Positions 34,533 to 43,785 of a stretch of 64,000 nt of DNA are shown here, in pieces. The notes beneath the pieces are model-generated. The model worked only from the letters and a program-made list of their open reading frames with translations. It had not been told where the DNA came from and made no database searches. Origin of the DNA: JBBRHQ01 sp963815645 (GTDB lineage: Bacteria > Actinomycetota > Thermoleophilia > Solirubrobacterales > 70-9). Made by a program: the position numbers and the translations under genes. The stretch is taken from contig CAWFHL010000001.1 in the NCBI GenBank assembly GCA_963815645.1, positions 1,054,001-1,118,000 of the forward strand. Direction: 5' to 3'. Numbering within the stretch: position 1 is the stretch's first letter; every line of letters begins with the position of its first letter.

Positions 34533-34559
34533 GTTTGGCATTCGCCTGCACGGGGGTAG
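34533..34559 (+). promoter_or_regulatory. Possible SigF/SigB-type promoter before the topoisomerase locus
   Basis: GGTTT ends at 34536, then 17 bases and GGGTAG at 34554-34559, about 140 bases before the recognisable topoisomerase frame. The spacer is one or two bases longer than at the other sites, so this is weaker. Confidence 0.38.
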
Positions 34560-34697
34560 CGGGGGCGATCCGCCAGCCGAGAAGAGGACACACTGTCGCC
34601 GCTGCGCCTAGCGGTCGCCGCTCCTCAGCGCGACTGTCCATCGCCTCAGGCCCGGGTCGGAAGCCGCTCCGCTCGAGCCCTCACGACGGGTAGATGC

Positions 34698-35716
34698 GCT
34701 CGACTTCGACGAGTTGACTGCTCCGAGCCCGGGATCCGCCGGGTGCGGCGGGGACGCGGCTTTCAGTACGTCGAGGAGGACGGCTCCTTGATCAGCGACG
34801 CGGATGTGAAGGAGCGCATCGCGGCACTCGCGATACCCCCCGCATGGCAGGAGGTCTGGATCTGCCCGGCGCCGAACGGCCATCTTCAGGCCACCGGAAT
34901 CGATGCGGCCGGGCGCAAGCAGTATCTCTACCACCAGGCCTGGCGTGAGAGCCGGGATCGCGAGAAGTTCGACGAGATGCTGCGACTTCGCGCGGGCGCT
35001 TCCTCGCATGCGGGAGAGGGTCGAAGCGGACCTGAAGCTGCGAGGTCTCGTCCGCGACCGCGTGCTCGCCTGTTCGGTTCGCCTCCTCGACCTCGGCTTC
35101 TTCCGGGTCGGCAGCGACCAGTACGCCGACGAGAACGAGACCTTCGGCCTCTCGACCCTGCGCAGGCGTCATCTGCGCTTCGAGGGGGGCTCGGCCGTCT
35201 TCGACTACAAGGCCAAGGGCTCCAAGCGGCAGGTGCAGGAGGTCGCCGACCCAGCCGCGGTGAAGGTGCTTCGGGCGCTGGCTCGGCGGAAATCCTCGAG
35301 GCCGTCGACTCTTCGCCTACCGAGAGGGGTCGGAGTGGCGCGACCTCTCCGCCGAGGAGATCAACGCCTATCTGAAGGTGGTGACCGGTGGAGACTTCAG
35401 CGCCAAGGACTTCCGCACCTGGAACGCCACGGTTCTCGCCGCCGTGGGGCTCGCCAATCGGGTGGAGCCCGACGAGGAGCTCAGCAAGACCGCCCGCAAG
35501 CGGATCGTCAACGAGGTGGTCAAGGACGTGGCGGCCTACCTCGCCAACACTCCTGCGGTATGCCGCGCCTCCTACATTGACCCGCGGGTCTTCGACTACT
35601 TCGACTCCAGGGCAACGATCCGCCGCGCGGTGCGTAGCGCGATCCACGAGCCCCGGCCTGACCGGTTTCCCGATCGCGAGGAGATCGAGAGGGCGGTCCT
35701 GAAGCTGCTCTCCTAG
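34698..35716 (+). pseudogene. DNA topoisomerase IB (poxvirus/bacterial type), multiply frameshifted
   Basis: Three reading frames in order give a normal ~340-residue bacterial topoisomerase IB. From 34698: RLRRVDCSEPGIRRVRRGRGF, then WQEVWICPAPNGHLQATG and YHQAWRESRDREKFDEML; a one-base shift near 34982; MRERVEADLKLRGL, LLDLGFFRVGSDQYADEN; another shift near 35305; FAYREGSEWRDLSAEEINAYLK, GGDFSAKDFRTWNATVLAA and the active-site region ASYIDPRVFDYF with Tyr. No start codon is in frame with the first segment, so a third defect is likely. Either a true pseudogene or sequence errors. It would relax supercoils by a 3'-phosphotyrosine intermediate. Confidence 0.8.
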
Positions 35717-35764
35717 TCGCGCGGCTCTAGTCCGGCTGGGTTTGACGTAGCATCCGCTGGAACG

Positions 35765-36148
35765 ATGCCGCAGCAGTTCGAGGTCACCACGGAAGTCGTC
35801 GACTCGGGGATTCATCGGATTTCGGTCCGGGGAGAGCTTGATCTCGAGACGGCGCCACGCCTCGAGGAGAGCCTGACCGCCGCCAGGTCCGGCGAGGGCA
35901 TTTCGGTGCTGATCGATCTCTCCGAATGCGAGTTCATCGATTCCAGCGGGGTCTCGCTGATCGTCGGCTGCTGGCGCGATCTGGAGCAAAAGGGCGGCGA
36001 CGAGCGGATGGTGCTCTGTTGCGCCAAGGATCAGGTGAAGCGACTGCTGAAGATCACCGGGGTAGAGGGTTCGATCTCGATCCACAACAAGATCGACGAG
36101 GCGCTGCGCGAGTTGCGCGGCGAGAACGAGACGGCTCGGCCGGCCTGA
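35765..36148 (+). CDS. STAS-domain anti-sigma factor antagonist (RsbV/SpoIIAA-like)
   Basis: 127 residues. RISVRGELDLETAPRLEESL and VLIDLSECEFIDSSGVSLIVG form the STAS fold, and the Ser of DSSG is the residue phosphorylated by RsbW-type kinases. When unphosphorylated it should bind the anti-sigma factor and free the sigma factor. The last ~10 residues are an unstructured tail. Alone on the plus strand after the topoisomerase locus; no SigF-type promoter found in front. Confidence 0.9.
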   Translation: MPQQFEVTTEVVDSGIHRISVRGELDLETAPRLEESLTAARSGEGISVLIDLSECEFIDSSGVSLIVGCWRDLEQKGGDERMVLCCAKDQVKRLLKITGVEGSISIHNKIDEALRELRGENETARPA

Positions 36149-36393
36149 ACGCCTCACCCACGGGAATCCCCGGGTTGGTCTTTCAGACCCAGGCGGGAAC
36201 CGACGAATCGGTCGAAAGCCGCCGAGGTCCAGGCCGGCGAGCCTACCTCGCGCCGAGCATGGGGGATACCCGGCGAGTGCTTTGTTCCCCGTTTCGAGCG
36301 GCCCAAACATCGTGGCCGGTCAACCCGTCATCCGTGAATGTCTGGCCCCAAACGGGGTAGCGCTCCCTCGCCGACCGAGACAGGAGGGTTCGA

Positions 36394-36728
36394 TTGGACG
36401 AGGGCGATCTCAGAACGATTGGAAACGGCGCTGTGCGCGGGGCGATCGCCGCGATGGCGATGACCGGGATGCGCACCTTCAGGGCCGGCGGAGGAGCGTT
36501 CTTCGCGGGGCTACCCGAAGGGGCGCGCCGCCGGCCGTGGGCCGGGCCGATTTACGGGCTGCTGGTCGGCTCGGCTTCGAAACCGGGATCGCGCCGCTCC
36601 TCGGACTGGCCCAGGCAAAGGACCGCCGCCTGATCGACCGGGCGGCGCTGGCGGCAGACCATCTCCTCTACGGCTTCGTTCTCTCCGAAACCCGCCGCGG
36701 ACCCGGAGCCGAACCACCGCAGCGCTGA
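36394..36728 (+). pseudogene. Small membrane protein, frameshifted and internally shortened
   Basis: A TTG start gives GNGAVRGAIAAMAMTGMRTF, then a short link to RRRPWAGPIYGLLV; the remainder, LGFETGIAPLLGLAQAK and ALAADHLLYGFVLSE, is in another frame from about 36570. I recall actinobacterial membrane proteins of about 160-180 residues with these two ends and more helices between, so roughly 70 residues seem lost as well as a frameshift. Function unknown. The upstream 245 bases (36149-36393) have a GGGTAG at about 36358 but no matching -35. Confidence 0.45.
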
Positions 36729-36741
36729 CCCGACCGAGATG

Positions 36742-37092
36742 TCAGTCGCCAGAGCGCTCGGCGTCCGAAATCATCCACTCGTACACACCGGCGATCTCGA
36801 GGACGCGGCGAACCTGTCCGGTGGCTCCGCGTACCTGAAATCGATTGCCGTTCTCACGGGAGCGTCGGGTCGCCTCGACCAGGACGCTCAGCCCGGTGGA
36901 ATCGATGAACTGCAGGGCGCCAAGATCGACCAGCATCGGTCGCGCCGGCTTCTCCTCGAATGCCGAATCGAGCGTCTCCTGAAGGCGGGCCGCATTCGAG
37001 AGGTCCACCTCCCCCTGGGCTCGGATCAGGATCTGCTCGGCCGCGTGCTCGATGTCGATGCCGAGCTCCCCCGGTTTCGGGGTCTCAGGCAT
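36742..37092 (-). CDS. STAS-domain anti-sigma factor antagonist (second copy)
   Basis: 116 residues from ATG 37092. IRAQGEVDLSNAARLQETLDSA and LVDLGALQFIDSTGLSVLVEA show the STAS fold, with Ser in DSTG as the phosphorylation site. It differs enough from the copy at 35765 to have its own kinase or input. Convergent with the broken membrane gene. The 430-base gap to 37522 contains the YciF promoter and no gene I can support. Confidence 0.9.
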   Translation of the reverse strand: MPETPKPGELGIDIEHAAEQILIRAQGEVDLSNAARLQETLDSAFEEKPARPMLVDLGALQFIDSTGLSVLVEATRRSRENGNRFQVRGATGQVRRVLEIAGVYEWMISDAERSGD

Positions 37093-37442
37093 GCCTTCGC
37101 CCGCGCGGGTCAGCCCCCGTTGCCCAGCCCGAGTTGATCCCCGAAAACCGCGCCACCATCGGACCCTATGCCCTCGGTGATGGCCTGGCAACGCCGAGGC
37201 GGGACCGAATCAGAAGTGCAGGTGGGTGATCCGGGCGACCGAGCGCCGCTGCGACGTTTGATCTGGGCTCGGCTTGGCCGCGTGCGCAACGAACCGCAGG
37301 ATCGCCGCCAGATGACCGCCGATCGAAACCTCTGTACTGCGCTTGGGCTCGCTCACGACTACTCAGCACCTTTCCCTCTGATTGGTCAACGTGGCGGGCA
37401 AGGCCATTACTTGCGCTCGGCTTCCTGCACGGTCGGGCGAAG

Positions 37443-37468
37443 GGTGTAGTCGCGCGGCGACCGGGTAG
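37443..37468 (+). promoter_or_regulatory. SigF/SigB-type promoter of the YciF-like gene
   Basis: GGTGT (37443-37447), 15 bases, GGGTAG (37463-37468), 54 bases before the ATG at 37523. One -35 mismatch to GGTTT. Confidence 0.55.
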
Positions 37469-37522
37469 ACCAAGGGCCCGCGTTACTTCCGTCGACCCGA
37501 TAGATCAAGCGAGGCAAAGCGA

Positions 37523-38200
37523 ATGGCTGAAAGCAAGAGGTTGAACGAACGAGACACCAAGCTCGTCCAGTGGCTAAACGAAGCGCATGCGAAGGAAGCT
37601 GAGCTGGAAGCCGACCTGACGGCGCACATCGCGCTGACCGAGAAGCGCTCCTATGAGAAGCGCCTCCGACAACATTTGAAGGAGACCCGCGAGCACAAGC
37701 GTAAAGTCGCCAAGCGGATCAAGCAGCTGGGCGGGTCGGCCTCGACCGGGCCGTCGGTACCGGGCGTTCCGACGGTGGTCAGCGAGGCGGCAGGAAAGGC
37801 GGTCGCGGGCGTCAAGGGCCAGGTGGGAACCGCGCGTGCCCTGGTCACCGAGCAAGCCGAGACTCATATGCGCAACGCCCAGGAAGAGCTGCGTGAGGAG
37901 CAGGTCGAGATCGCCCTCTACTCGCGGCTGGAGACGCTCGCCGACGAGGTCGGGGATCGTGAGACGACAAAGCTGGCACGAGCCATTCGCCGCGACGAGG
38001 AGCGGATGGCGAAGTTCCTGGAGGCTGAACTGACGCGGCTGGTCAAGGCGGTGATCAGGGTGGAGATTCCTCGCGATCAGCGCCGGTCGCCGGCCCGGAC
38101 CAGACGATCCGGCTCTTCCCGGAGCTCGCGTTCGACCTCCCGAAGCAGACCCGGCTCGACCAAGCCTAAGAGTCGCGCGTCCCGGTCACGATCACGCTGA
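37523..38200 (+). CDS. YciE/YciF-type ferritin-like (DUF892) protein with basic tail
   Basis: 225 residues. Residues ~5-165 show the four-helix DUF892 pattern: LVQWLNEAHAKEAELEADL, HIALTEKRSYEKRLRQHLKETREHKRKVAKRI, ALYSRLETLADEVGDRETTKLARAIRRDEERM, with Glu/His metal ligand candidates. The last ~45 residues are Ser/Arg repeats (SSRSSRSTSRSRPGS), a nucleic-acid-binding type tail. Members are induced by osmotic and oxidative stress. The SigF-type promoter in front and CsbD behind fit a stress regulon. A strong hairpin terminator follows. Confidence 0.85.
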   Translation: MAESKRLNERDTKLVQWLNEAHAKEAELEADLTAHIALTEKRSYEKRLRQHLKETREHKRKVAKRIKQLGGSASTGPSVPGVPTVVSEAAGKAVAGVKGQVGTARALVTEQAETHMRNAQEELREEQVEIALYSRLETLADEVGDRETTKLARAIRRDEERMAKFLEAELTRLVKAVIRVEIPRDQRRSPARTRRSGSSRSSRSTSRSRPGSTKPKSRASRSRSR

Positions 38201-38256
38201 TCCAGCGGCCCGGCGCCCGCAGCTGATTCTGCGCAGCTGAAGGGGAGAGTGGGAAT

Positions 38257-38284
38257 CCAGGGGCCGGCCGGGGCCGGCCCCTGG
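38257..38284. terminator. Hairpin between convergent YciF and CsbD genes
   Basis: CCAGGGGCCGGCC, two bases, GGCCGGCCCCTGG: a perfect 13-bp GC-only stem in the 90-base gap between the two stops. No U-run, but position fits bidirectional termination. Confidence 0.6.
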
Positions 38285-38292
38285 ATCGCTCC

Positions 38293-38481
38293 TCAGGAGC
38301 GCCGCTCGAGGTCTGCCACTTCCTCTGCCTTCTCGTCGGCGCGCTCCTCCGCGCGATCGAGCTCTTCCTTCTTCTCGCCCTTCTTCTCCTCCTTGCGGCC
38401 CTGACGGCGGAGCGAGGCGTCGTCCGTCAGATCACCCGTCACCTGCTTGGCCTTGCCGGTCACCTTGTCGGTGATTCCCAT
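38293..38481 (-). CDS. CsbD family stress protein
   Basis: 62 residues from ATG 38481: MGITDKVTGKAKQVTGDLTDD followed by a Lys/Glu-rich helix (RRQGRKEEKKGEKKEELDRAEERA). CsbD-like proteins are small, charged and hydrophilin-like; csbD of Bacillus subtilis is a classic SigB target. A well-matched SigF/SigB-type promoter lies 32 bases upstream. Biochemical role unknown in the whole family. Confidence 0.9.
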   Translation of the reverse strand: MGITDKVTGKAKQVTGDLTDDASLRRQGRKEEKKGEKKEELDRAEERADEKAEEVADLERRS

Positions 38482-38512
38482 TCTGCTTCCTTTCGTTGCT
38501 TTCCCTTCCCGA

Positions 38513-38538
38513 TTACCCGAGCCCAATTGCCGGGAAAC
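38513..38538 (-). promoter_or_regulatory. SigF/SigB-type promoter of the CsbD gene
   Basis: Minus-strand GTTTC (38538-38534), 15 bases, GGGTAA (38518-38513), 32 bases before the ATG at 38481. Confidence 0.7.
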
Positions 38539-38582
38539 AAAAGCCTGGAAGCGGGCGCGCCAAGGACTGGCTGCTCAGCCGC

Positions 38583-38777
38583 TCACGGGCGGGAATAGCC
38601 CGGGAGCATCCAGTCCCGGGTCTCGAGCAGGTCGTCGCAGTCGGCCCCGTCACACTCGGTGATCGGGCGGCCGCAGTGGGCGCAGGTAATCACCAGGCCC
38701 TCGCACTGCTCCTCGCAGGAAGTCTCGGCGCTGAGGCGAGCGAATGGCCTCAGTTTCTGTTTCGTCGCTCCGTTCAT
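38583..38777 (-). CDS. Small Cys-rich, probably zinc-binding protein
   Basis: 64 residues with CEEQC, CAHCGRPITEC and DGADC, giving a zinc-ribbon-like set of Cys residues between residues ~21 and 47. No family name known to me. It has no membrane segment. A SigF-like element (CCTTT-15-GGGTAG) lies 17 bases upstream. Confidence 0.6.
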   Translation of the reverse strand: MNGATKQKLRPFARLSAETSCEEQCEGLVITCAHCGRPITECDGADCDDLLETRDWMLPGYSRP

Positions 38778-38793
38778 CTACTTATAAGTACCC

Positions 38794-38819
38794 CTACCCA
38801 CCGCAAATGGTTCGAAAGG
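38794..38819 (-). promoter_or_regulatory. Possible SigF/SigB-type promoter of the Cys-rich gene
   Basis: Minus-strand CCTTT (38819-38815), 15 bases, GGGTAG (38799-38794), close to the ATG at 38777. The -35 keeps TTT but not GG. Confidence 0.42.
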
Positions 38820-38886
38820 TCCACGGCAGTGCGTAGGTCGGGTCCCGGCGGGGTAGTTCGTCGAGGTCAGCGAAGAAAGGAGCATC

Positions 38887-39231
38887 ATGCCGCCGCGCGG
38901 AGTGAAGAAGGGAAGCAAGAGGGCACGGCAATACGAGCACATCAAGGAGGGCGTCAAGGACAGCGGCGGCTCGGAGTCGCGGGCCGAGGAGATCGCCGCC
39001 CGCACCGTCAACAAGGAGAAGGCCCGGTCGGGCGAGTCGCGGCAGGCGTCGCGAACCTCGACCCAGGACATCTCCTCCTCACGGCGCGGCGGGAAGCGCT
39101 CGGGGCGGCAGGGGCCGCGCGGGCGGACCCGCGACCAGCTCTACAACGAAGCGAAGCAGCTCGGGGTCGAGGGGCGCTCGAAGATGAGCAAGGCGCAGCT
39201 TCAGCGGGCGGTGGCCGGCAAGAAGAGCTGA
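38887..39231 (+). CDS. Small basic KGG/Rho_N-like protein
   Basis: 114 residues: GVKKGSKRARQYEHIKEGV, then SRAEEIAARTVNKEKARSGESRQASRTST, and a C-terminal SAP/Rho_N-like helix pair (LYNEAKQLGVEGRSKMSKAQLQRAVAGK). Proteins of this pattern are often annotated 'plasmid stabilisation protein' in actinobacteria without evidence; a nucleic-acid-binding stress protein is more likely. AAAGGAGCATC gives a ribosome site. Its 3' end overlaps the convergent HAD gene by 31 bases. Confidence 0.78.
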   Translation: MPPRGVKKGSKRARQYEHIKEGVKDSGGSESRAEEIAARTVNKEKARSGESRQASRTSTQDISSSRRGGKRSGRQGPRGRTRDQLYNEAKQLGVEGRSKMSKAQLQRAVAGKKS

Positions 39232-39863
39232 GGCCCCACCTCGCGGACCGACTCGACCACTGCTGCGGCTCCCGCCTCGCGCAACTCCGATTCGCAGAAG
39301 CCACCGCTGAGTACGGCAAGCGTCGGCATGTCGAGCTTGGCGGCGGCCTTGATGTCCCACGGGGTGTCCCCGAGCAGCCACGCTGCTTCTGCGCTCGCCT
39401 TCTCGCAGGCTGCCTGGATCAGGTCGGGGGCCGGCTTGGTGGCCTCTACGTCGGCCGATGTGGTCCACGACTCAACCAGCTCGCGAGCATCGAGAAGATC
39501 GAGGTAGTGCTCGACCTCGCCTGACTTGGCCGAGGAGGCGAGGACGACCGCGTTTCCCGCGCTATGAAGAGCCTCGAGCAGGACACGGGCACCATCGAGC
39601 GGCGCGACCTCATCGATCAGATCGGAGTAGGCCTCTCCCTCGGCCTCCCGCACCTCGTCGCCGTGTTCCTCCTCCACCTGCTCCCCGGCGACCGCTTCGA
39701 CGATCTTGTCCCCGCCCATTCCGATGTGACGGTGGATCCGCCACAGCGGTGCGAGCACCCCGACCTGCCGGAGCGCTCGCGACCAGGCGATCGCGTGGTG
39801 GTAGTTGCTGTCGACCAGTGTCCCGTCGATATCGACGATGATCGTCAGACCGTGATCGCTCAT
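39201..39863 (-). CDS. HAD-superfamily hydrolase (phosphatase/phosphoglycolate phosphatase-like)
   Basis: 220 residues. Motif I VDIDGTLVDSN (nucleophile Asp), motif II VVLASSAKSG, motif III Lys in ATKPAPDLI, and motif IV LLGDTPWDIKAA. The cap (~20-85) is helical, C1 type, as in beta-phosphoglucomutase and Gph. The phosphorylated substrate is not known. Ends inside the convergent KGG-like gene. Confidence 0.88.
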   Translation of the reverse strand: MSDHGLTIIVDIDGTLVDSNYHHAIAWSRALRQVGVLAPLWRIHRHIGMGGDKIVEAVAGEQVEEEHGDEVREAEGEAYSDLIDEVAPLDGARVLLEALHSAGNAVVLASSAKSGEVEHYLDLLDARELVESWTTSADVEATKPAPDLIQAACEKASAEAAWLLGDTPWDIKAAAKLDMPTLAVLSGGFCESELREAGAAAVVESVREVGPQLFLPATAR

Positions 39864-40025
39864 GGGTGGTGGCTTTCGACCTCTTCAACGAGCACCGGCA
39901 CCCGGGCTCAGGGAAGGCCCAGGCGCCGGACACTCTTTCCGGATGGAGAAAGGTTGGCGCAAAAGGGGCTGCCTGTGCGCCAATGAGCGGCACCTACCCT
40001 GGATGCGAGCGGGCTAAACCCCCCC

Positions 40026-41437
40026 TCACGCGACCTCTGTTTCGACCTCGATCCTGCCACTCTGCGCCGCCTCGGCGAGCAGGGCGTGGTCGAGCTCGTT
40101 CTGGTCCGCGTAGGCGTGCGAGAAGTCGGCGATCGCCTGGTCGAAGCTCTCCCCCTTGCCGAGATATGCGGCGATCGCCACCTCGTCCCGGAGCGGGCGT
40201 GAGCGCGGGCCAGAGTCCAGCCGCAGGCGCGGCCATAGGTCGCGAGGCCGGCCGGAAGCAACTCCTCGACCTTGACCGACCGCTTCCCGTCCCAGAGCTG
40301 GCGCACATAGAAGTCGCGGTCCTCACCGTCGATTCCGGAGGCCTGCAGCCAGCCGAGCAGGATGTCGCTGCTCGCCTGCATCACCACTGGCCCTCGACCA
40401 CCCGCCTGCCATGGTTCTCGAACTCGCTGGCTCCAGCGTGGGCCTCGAGCACCGAGGGCTCCGCCTGCTTCGCCTGCAGGAACAATGGGTCACCATCGTC
40501 GCGGCCGACCATCAGCACCACCCAGGCGCGAGTCCCGACGCTGCCGACGCCGACCACCTTGTGTGCGAAGTGGGCGAATTGGTAGCCGTCAAAGAGGTGG
40601 GCGCGGTCCCCCTTGAGGCTGCCGCGGTAGCGCCCCAGCATCGATTTGATCTGGGACTCGACCTCGCGGCGGCGAGCCGCCTCGACAAGTTCCTCGATCG
40701 GCACCAGCAAGGGTGGGTCGCTGATGATCCGCGGCTCCGTCGACCTGCTCGACCAGGCGGTCGAAGGCCTTCAGGTTGTCCTTGCGCCGCGCCTTGTCGA
40801 TCTCCTTGCGGAACTCGCGAGGCGGTCGGCAGGGATCCCCTGCTCGGTCAGCTGCTTGAGAATCGTCTCCACGTCGAGGCGGGCGTACCAGACGTCCAGA
40901 TTGCCCATCGCAGCGAACTCCGCCATCGCCTCCCTGTAGGCGCCAACCGCGGCGAGCACGCCGGCTCGGCGTTCCTTGCGCTTGAAGCCCCGGTCGCGGC
41001 CGGCGATCTCGAGGCTCACGGCGAGCCGCTTGAGATCCCACTCCAGGGTCCCGGCAGGGTCTCGTCGAAGTCGTTGAGGTCGAACACCAGGCGCCTGTCG
41101 GGGGCGGCAAAGATGCCGAAGTTGGAGAGATGGGCGTCGCCGCAGAGCTGCACGCGGAGGCCCGAGTCAGGCGTGCCCGCCAGGTCCATCGCCATGATCG
41201 CGGCGGCACCACGATAGAAGGTGAACGGCGAGACCAGCATCCTTCCGTAGCGGATCGGCACCAGCTCCGGGACCCTGGTGACGGCCTGCTTCTCCAGGAC
41301 CTCGACCGGGTCGCTGCGGTCTTCGGAAGGCCTCCACTCCCCGTGGCAGGAGCGTGGAGTGTCCCGGCGAGCCTCCTTGCCGGCCGCGGCTCGGCGACGG
41401 ACGCCGGGGGTTTCATTGCTTGCGCGGCGGAGCTCAT
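40026..41437 (-). pseudogene. DUF2252 family protein, multiply frameshifted
   Basis: Pieces in three frames line up in order as one ~450-residue DUF2252 protein: LVPIRYGRMLVSPFTFYRGAA and LCGDAHLSNFGIF (~41260-41060), SLEIAGRDRGFKRKERR, NLDVWYARLDVE, DKARRKDNLKAFDRLVEQV, SLKGDRAHLFDGYQFAHFAHKVVGVGSVGTRAW, FYVRQLWDGKRS, and the C-terminal FSHAYADQNELDHALL. Shifts fall near 41050, 40815, 40735, 40385 and 40198. The GDAH-x-x-NFG motif resembles a kinase-like catalytic loop. Five indels in 1.4 kb mean either a dead gene or poor local sequence. Confidence 0.75.
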
Positions 41438-41469
41438 CCCCGGAATTATCACCGCTTGCCCTTTGCCTA

Positions 41470-41494
41470 GGTTAGTTTCGCGCCGCAGGGGTAG
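41470..41494 (+). promoter_or_regulatory. SigF/SigB-type promoter of the MMPL gene
   Basis: GGTTA (41470-41474), 14 bases, GGGTAG (41489-41494), identical in both elements to the DJ-1 promoter. The ATG at 41504 is only 9 bases after the -10, so the mRNA is predicted leaderless. Confidence 0.58.
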
Positions 41495-41503
41495 GCATGC
41501 GGC

Positions 41504-43775
41504 ATGTCGGGGGGCGCTTCCGCAAGCAGCGAGGTGCCGGAGCAGGCGCCGCCCAGGGGCCTTGCAGGGCTTGCGGCCAGGGCGATCGTCTGGCTGAGAT
41601 TCTTGATCGTCCCGGCCTGGATCGCCCTCGCGGTGGTGGCAACGGTGAAGCTGCCTTCGATCTCGGAGTCCGGCGGCGGGGGAGTGGGATCGATGGTCCC
41701 GAAGGGGTCCCCGGCCGTGGCCACCGAGGCCGCCGCCTACAGGGAGTTCGGCACTCCCGCTCTGAGCCGCAACATCGTCATCCTCCGAGATCCCCGTGGC
41801 CTGTCGGCCGCGGCGCAGAGCCGTGCGATCGCCTACCTCGCCGGGCTCAACCGCCGGCCGAGGCCAATCGACGGAATGCTCGGTGCGCTCCCGGTGCCCA
41901 ACCTGAGGCCACCGCTGGCGACGCCGGAAAGCGGCACCGCGGTGCTCGGGCTCCTGTTTCCCGCTCCGGCACTCGGAACCGGGAAGCAGACGGAGCTGGC
42001 GGCCCAGGTCTCTAGTGGGCTCGAGAACGCGGCCGGCCGCGGCAGCGCCGAGGTGAGCGGCGCGATCCCTGCCGAGACCGAAGGATGGTCGCTGGTCTCA
42101 GACCGCCTGGCGCTGGTGGAGATCGTCATGGTCGCCGTCGTCTTCTTGATAGTCGCCTGGCAATTCCGGGCGCTCGGCGTCCCCCTCCTGAACCTGGTGG
42201 GAGTGGCTCTTGCCTACCTGATCTCGGTCCGGGTGATCGCCGAGGTGGGCGAGCTGATCGGCCTCCGGGCTCCTCAGGAGGTGGAGCCGCTGATCGTGGC
42301 ACTGCTGTTTGGCGTCGTCACCGACTATCTCGTCTTCTTCGCCTACGGCTTCCGGCGGCGGCTGGCGCAGGGGTTGGACCCGCGGCGAAGCGTTATCGAG
42401 ACGACCGCGGGCCTTCTTCCGGTGGTGCTCACCGCCGGCCTGATCATCGCCGGCGCCTGCGCCACCCTGCTGCTCGCCGACCTCAGCTTCCTGCGCTCCT
42501 TCGGCCCGGGGATGGCACTGTCCGTGCTGGTATCAATCGCCGTCGCGATCACCTTCTTCCCGGCTGCCCTGGCGCTCTCCGGTGACAGGCTGTTCTGGCC
42601 GCGTAGGTCCCGGTCACTGACGAGGGCCGCGGCGGAGCGGGAGCCGCGAGGCCGGATCACCGGGCTGGCGGCGAGGTTTCCCCTGGTCGTCGGAGTGGTG
42701 TGCCTGGCGCTCCTCGCCTCGGCGGCGACCGGGTTGCGCGAGATGTCACTCGGGAACCCACTGATGCGGGGCCTGCCGTCCGATGCCGACGCGGCCCAGG
42801 GCTTTGCCTCGGTCAGCCGGGGCTTCGGGCCCGGCCTGATTGCGCCGACGCTCCTCGTGGTCAAGGCACCCGGGATCGGATCGGAACATTCCCAGGTCTC
42901 GCGGCTTCAGTCACTTGTCTCCCGCCAGCCCGGGGTCGGCGGAGTGATCGGCCCCGCCACCGGGCCGCTGGGATTGGCGGGCAGGGCGATGACCGCGCCC
43001 GGCGGCCGCGCCGTTCGCTACTTCGTGATCACTCGACTCCGATCCCTACGGCGGGACGGCGATCGACACGATCGAGAGGCTTGACTCCCGCATGCCTTCG
43101 CTGCTTGACCGAGCCCACCTCGCCGGGGCGACGGCCGGTATCGCGGGCGACAGCGCCCTCACCGGAGAGCTGGTCGGCTCGATCGGGGACACCGGGCTGC
43201 GAGTCGGACCGGCGGCGATCGCCTGGGTCTTCCTGCTGCTTGCCCTGCTCCTGCGGGCGCTGGTGGCGCCGCTCTACCTGCTCGCCGCGAGCATCCTCGG
43301 CGTCGCCGCCGCCCTCGGCCTCACGGTCTATGTCTTTCAGGACCTGCTCCGCTACGGTCAGCTGTCGCTGTTCGTGCCCTTCTCCGCCGCGATCCTCCTG
43401 CTGGCACTCGGCTCGGATTACAGCGTCTTCGTCGTCGCCCGCATCTGGCAGGAATCGAGACAGCGGGAGCTCAGCGAAGCGATCAGGATCGGAGGCTCCC
43501 GGGCCGGGAGCGCGATCCGCACCGCCGGATTGATCCTCGCCCTCTCCTTCGCCGCGGTCGCGCTGATCCCCGAGCAGGCATTCCGCGAGCTCGGCTTCGC
43601 GATGGCAGCGGGGCTGCTGATCGACACCCTTCTGGTGCGCGCTCTCCTCGTGCCCGCTCTGATCGCCGGCTTTGGGCGAGGCGGCGCCTGGCCGGGGTCG
43701 GGGCTGCGCCGGGACGCCGGAGACGAGAACCGCCCCGCCCAGGATGCCCCCGGCCGCGCGGCGCCCAGCGCCTAG
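41504..43775 (+). pseudogene. MMPL/RND-family transporter with one frameshift
   Basis: Two frames give one ~755-residue protein. Segment one (41504 to about 43032): TM1 near residue 28, an extracytoplasmic loop, then helices with VVFLIVAWQFRALGVPLLNL and VTDYLVFFAYGFRRRL (Asp-Tyr of MMPL helix 4), and a second TM block. Segment two (to 43775): IERLDSRMPSLLDRAHLAGATAG, helices and LALGSDYSVFVVARIWQE, the second GSDYSVF signature. A one-base shift sits near 43032 (RYFVIT to DSDPYGG). It should export lipid-like molecules or drugs using the proton gradient. Starts at a SigF-type promoter; followed by the winged-helix gene. Confidence 0.82.
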
Positions 43776-43785
43776 GCTCTCGCGG

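Noticed and set aside
36260..36290. GGGTAT on the minus strand near 36268 and GGGTAG near 36358
   Set aside because: No GTTT-like element at 14-17 bases, and the first has no gene in the right direction.
38831..38856. GGGTAG before the KGG-like gene as a stress promoter
   Set aside because: The -35 position reads GCGTA, too far from GGTTT; only the -10 fits.
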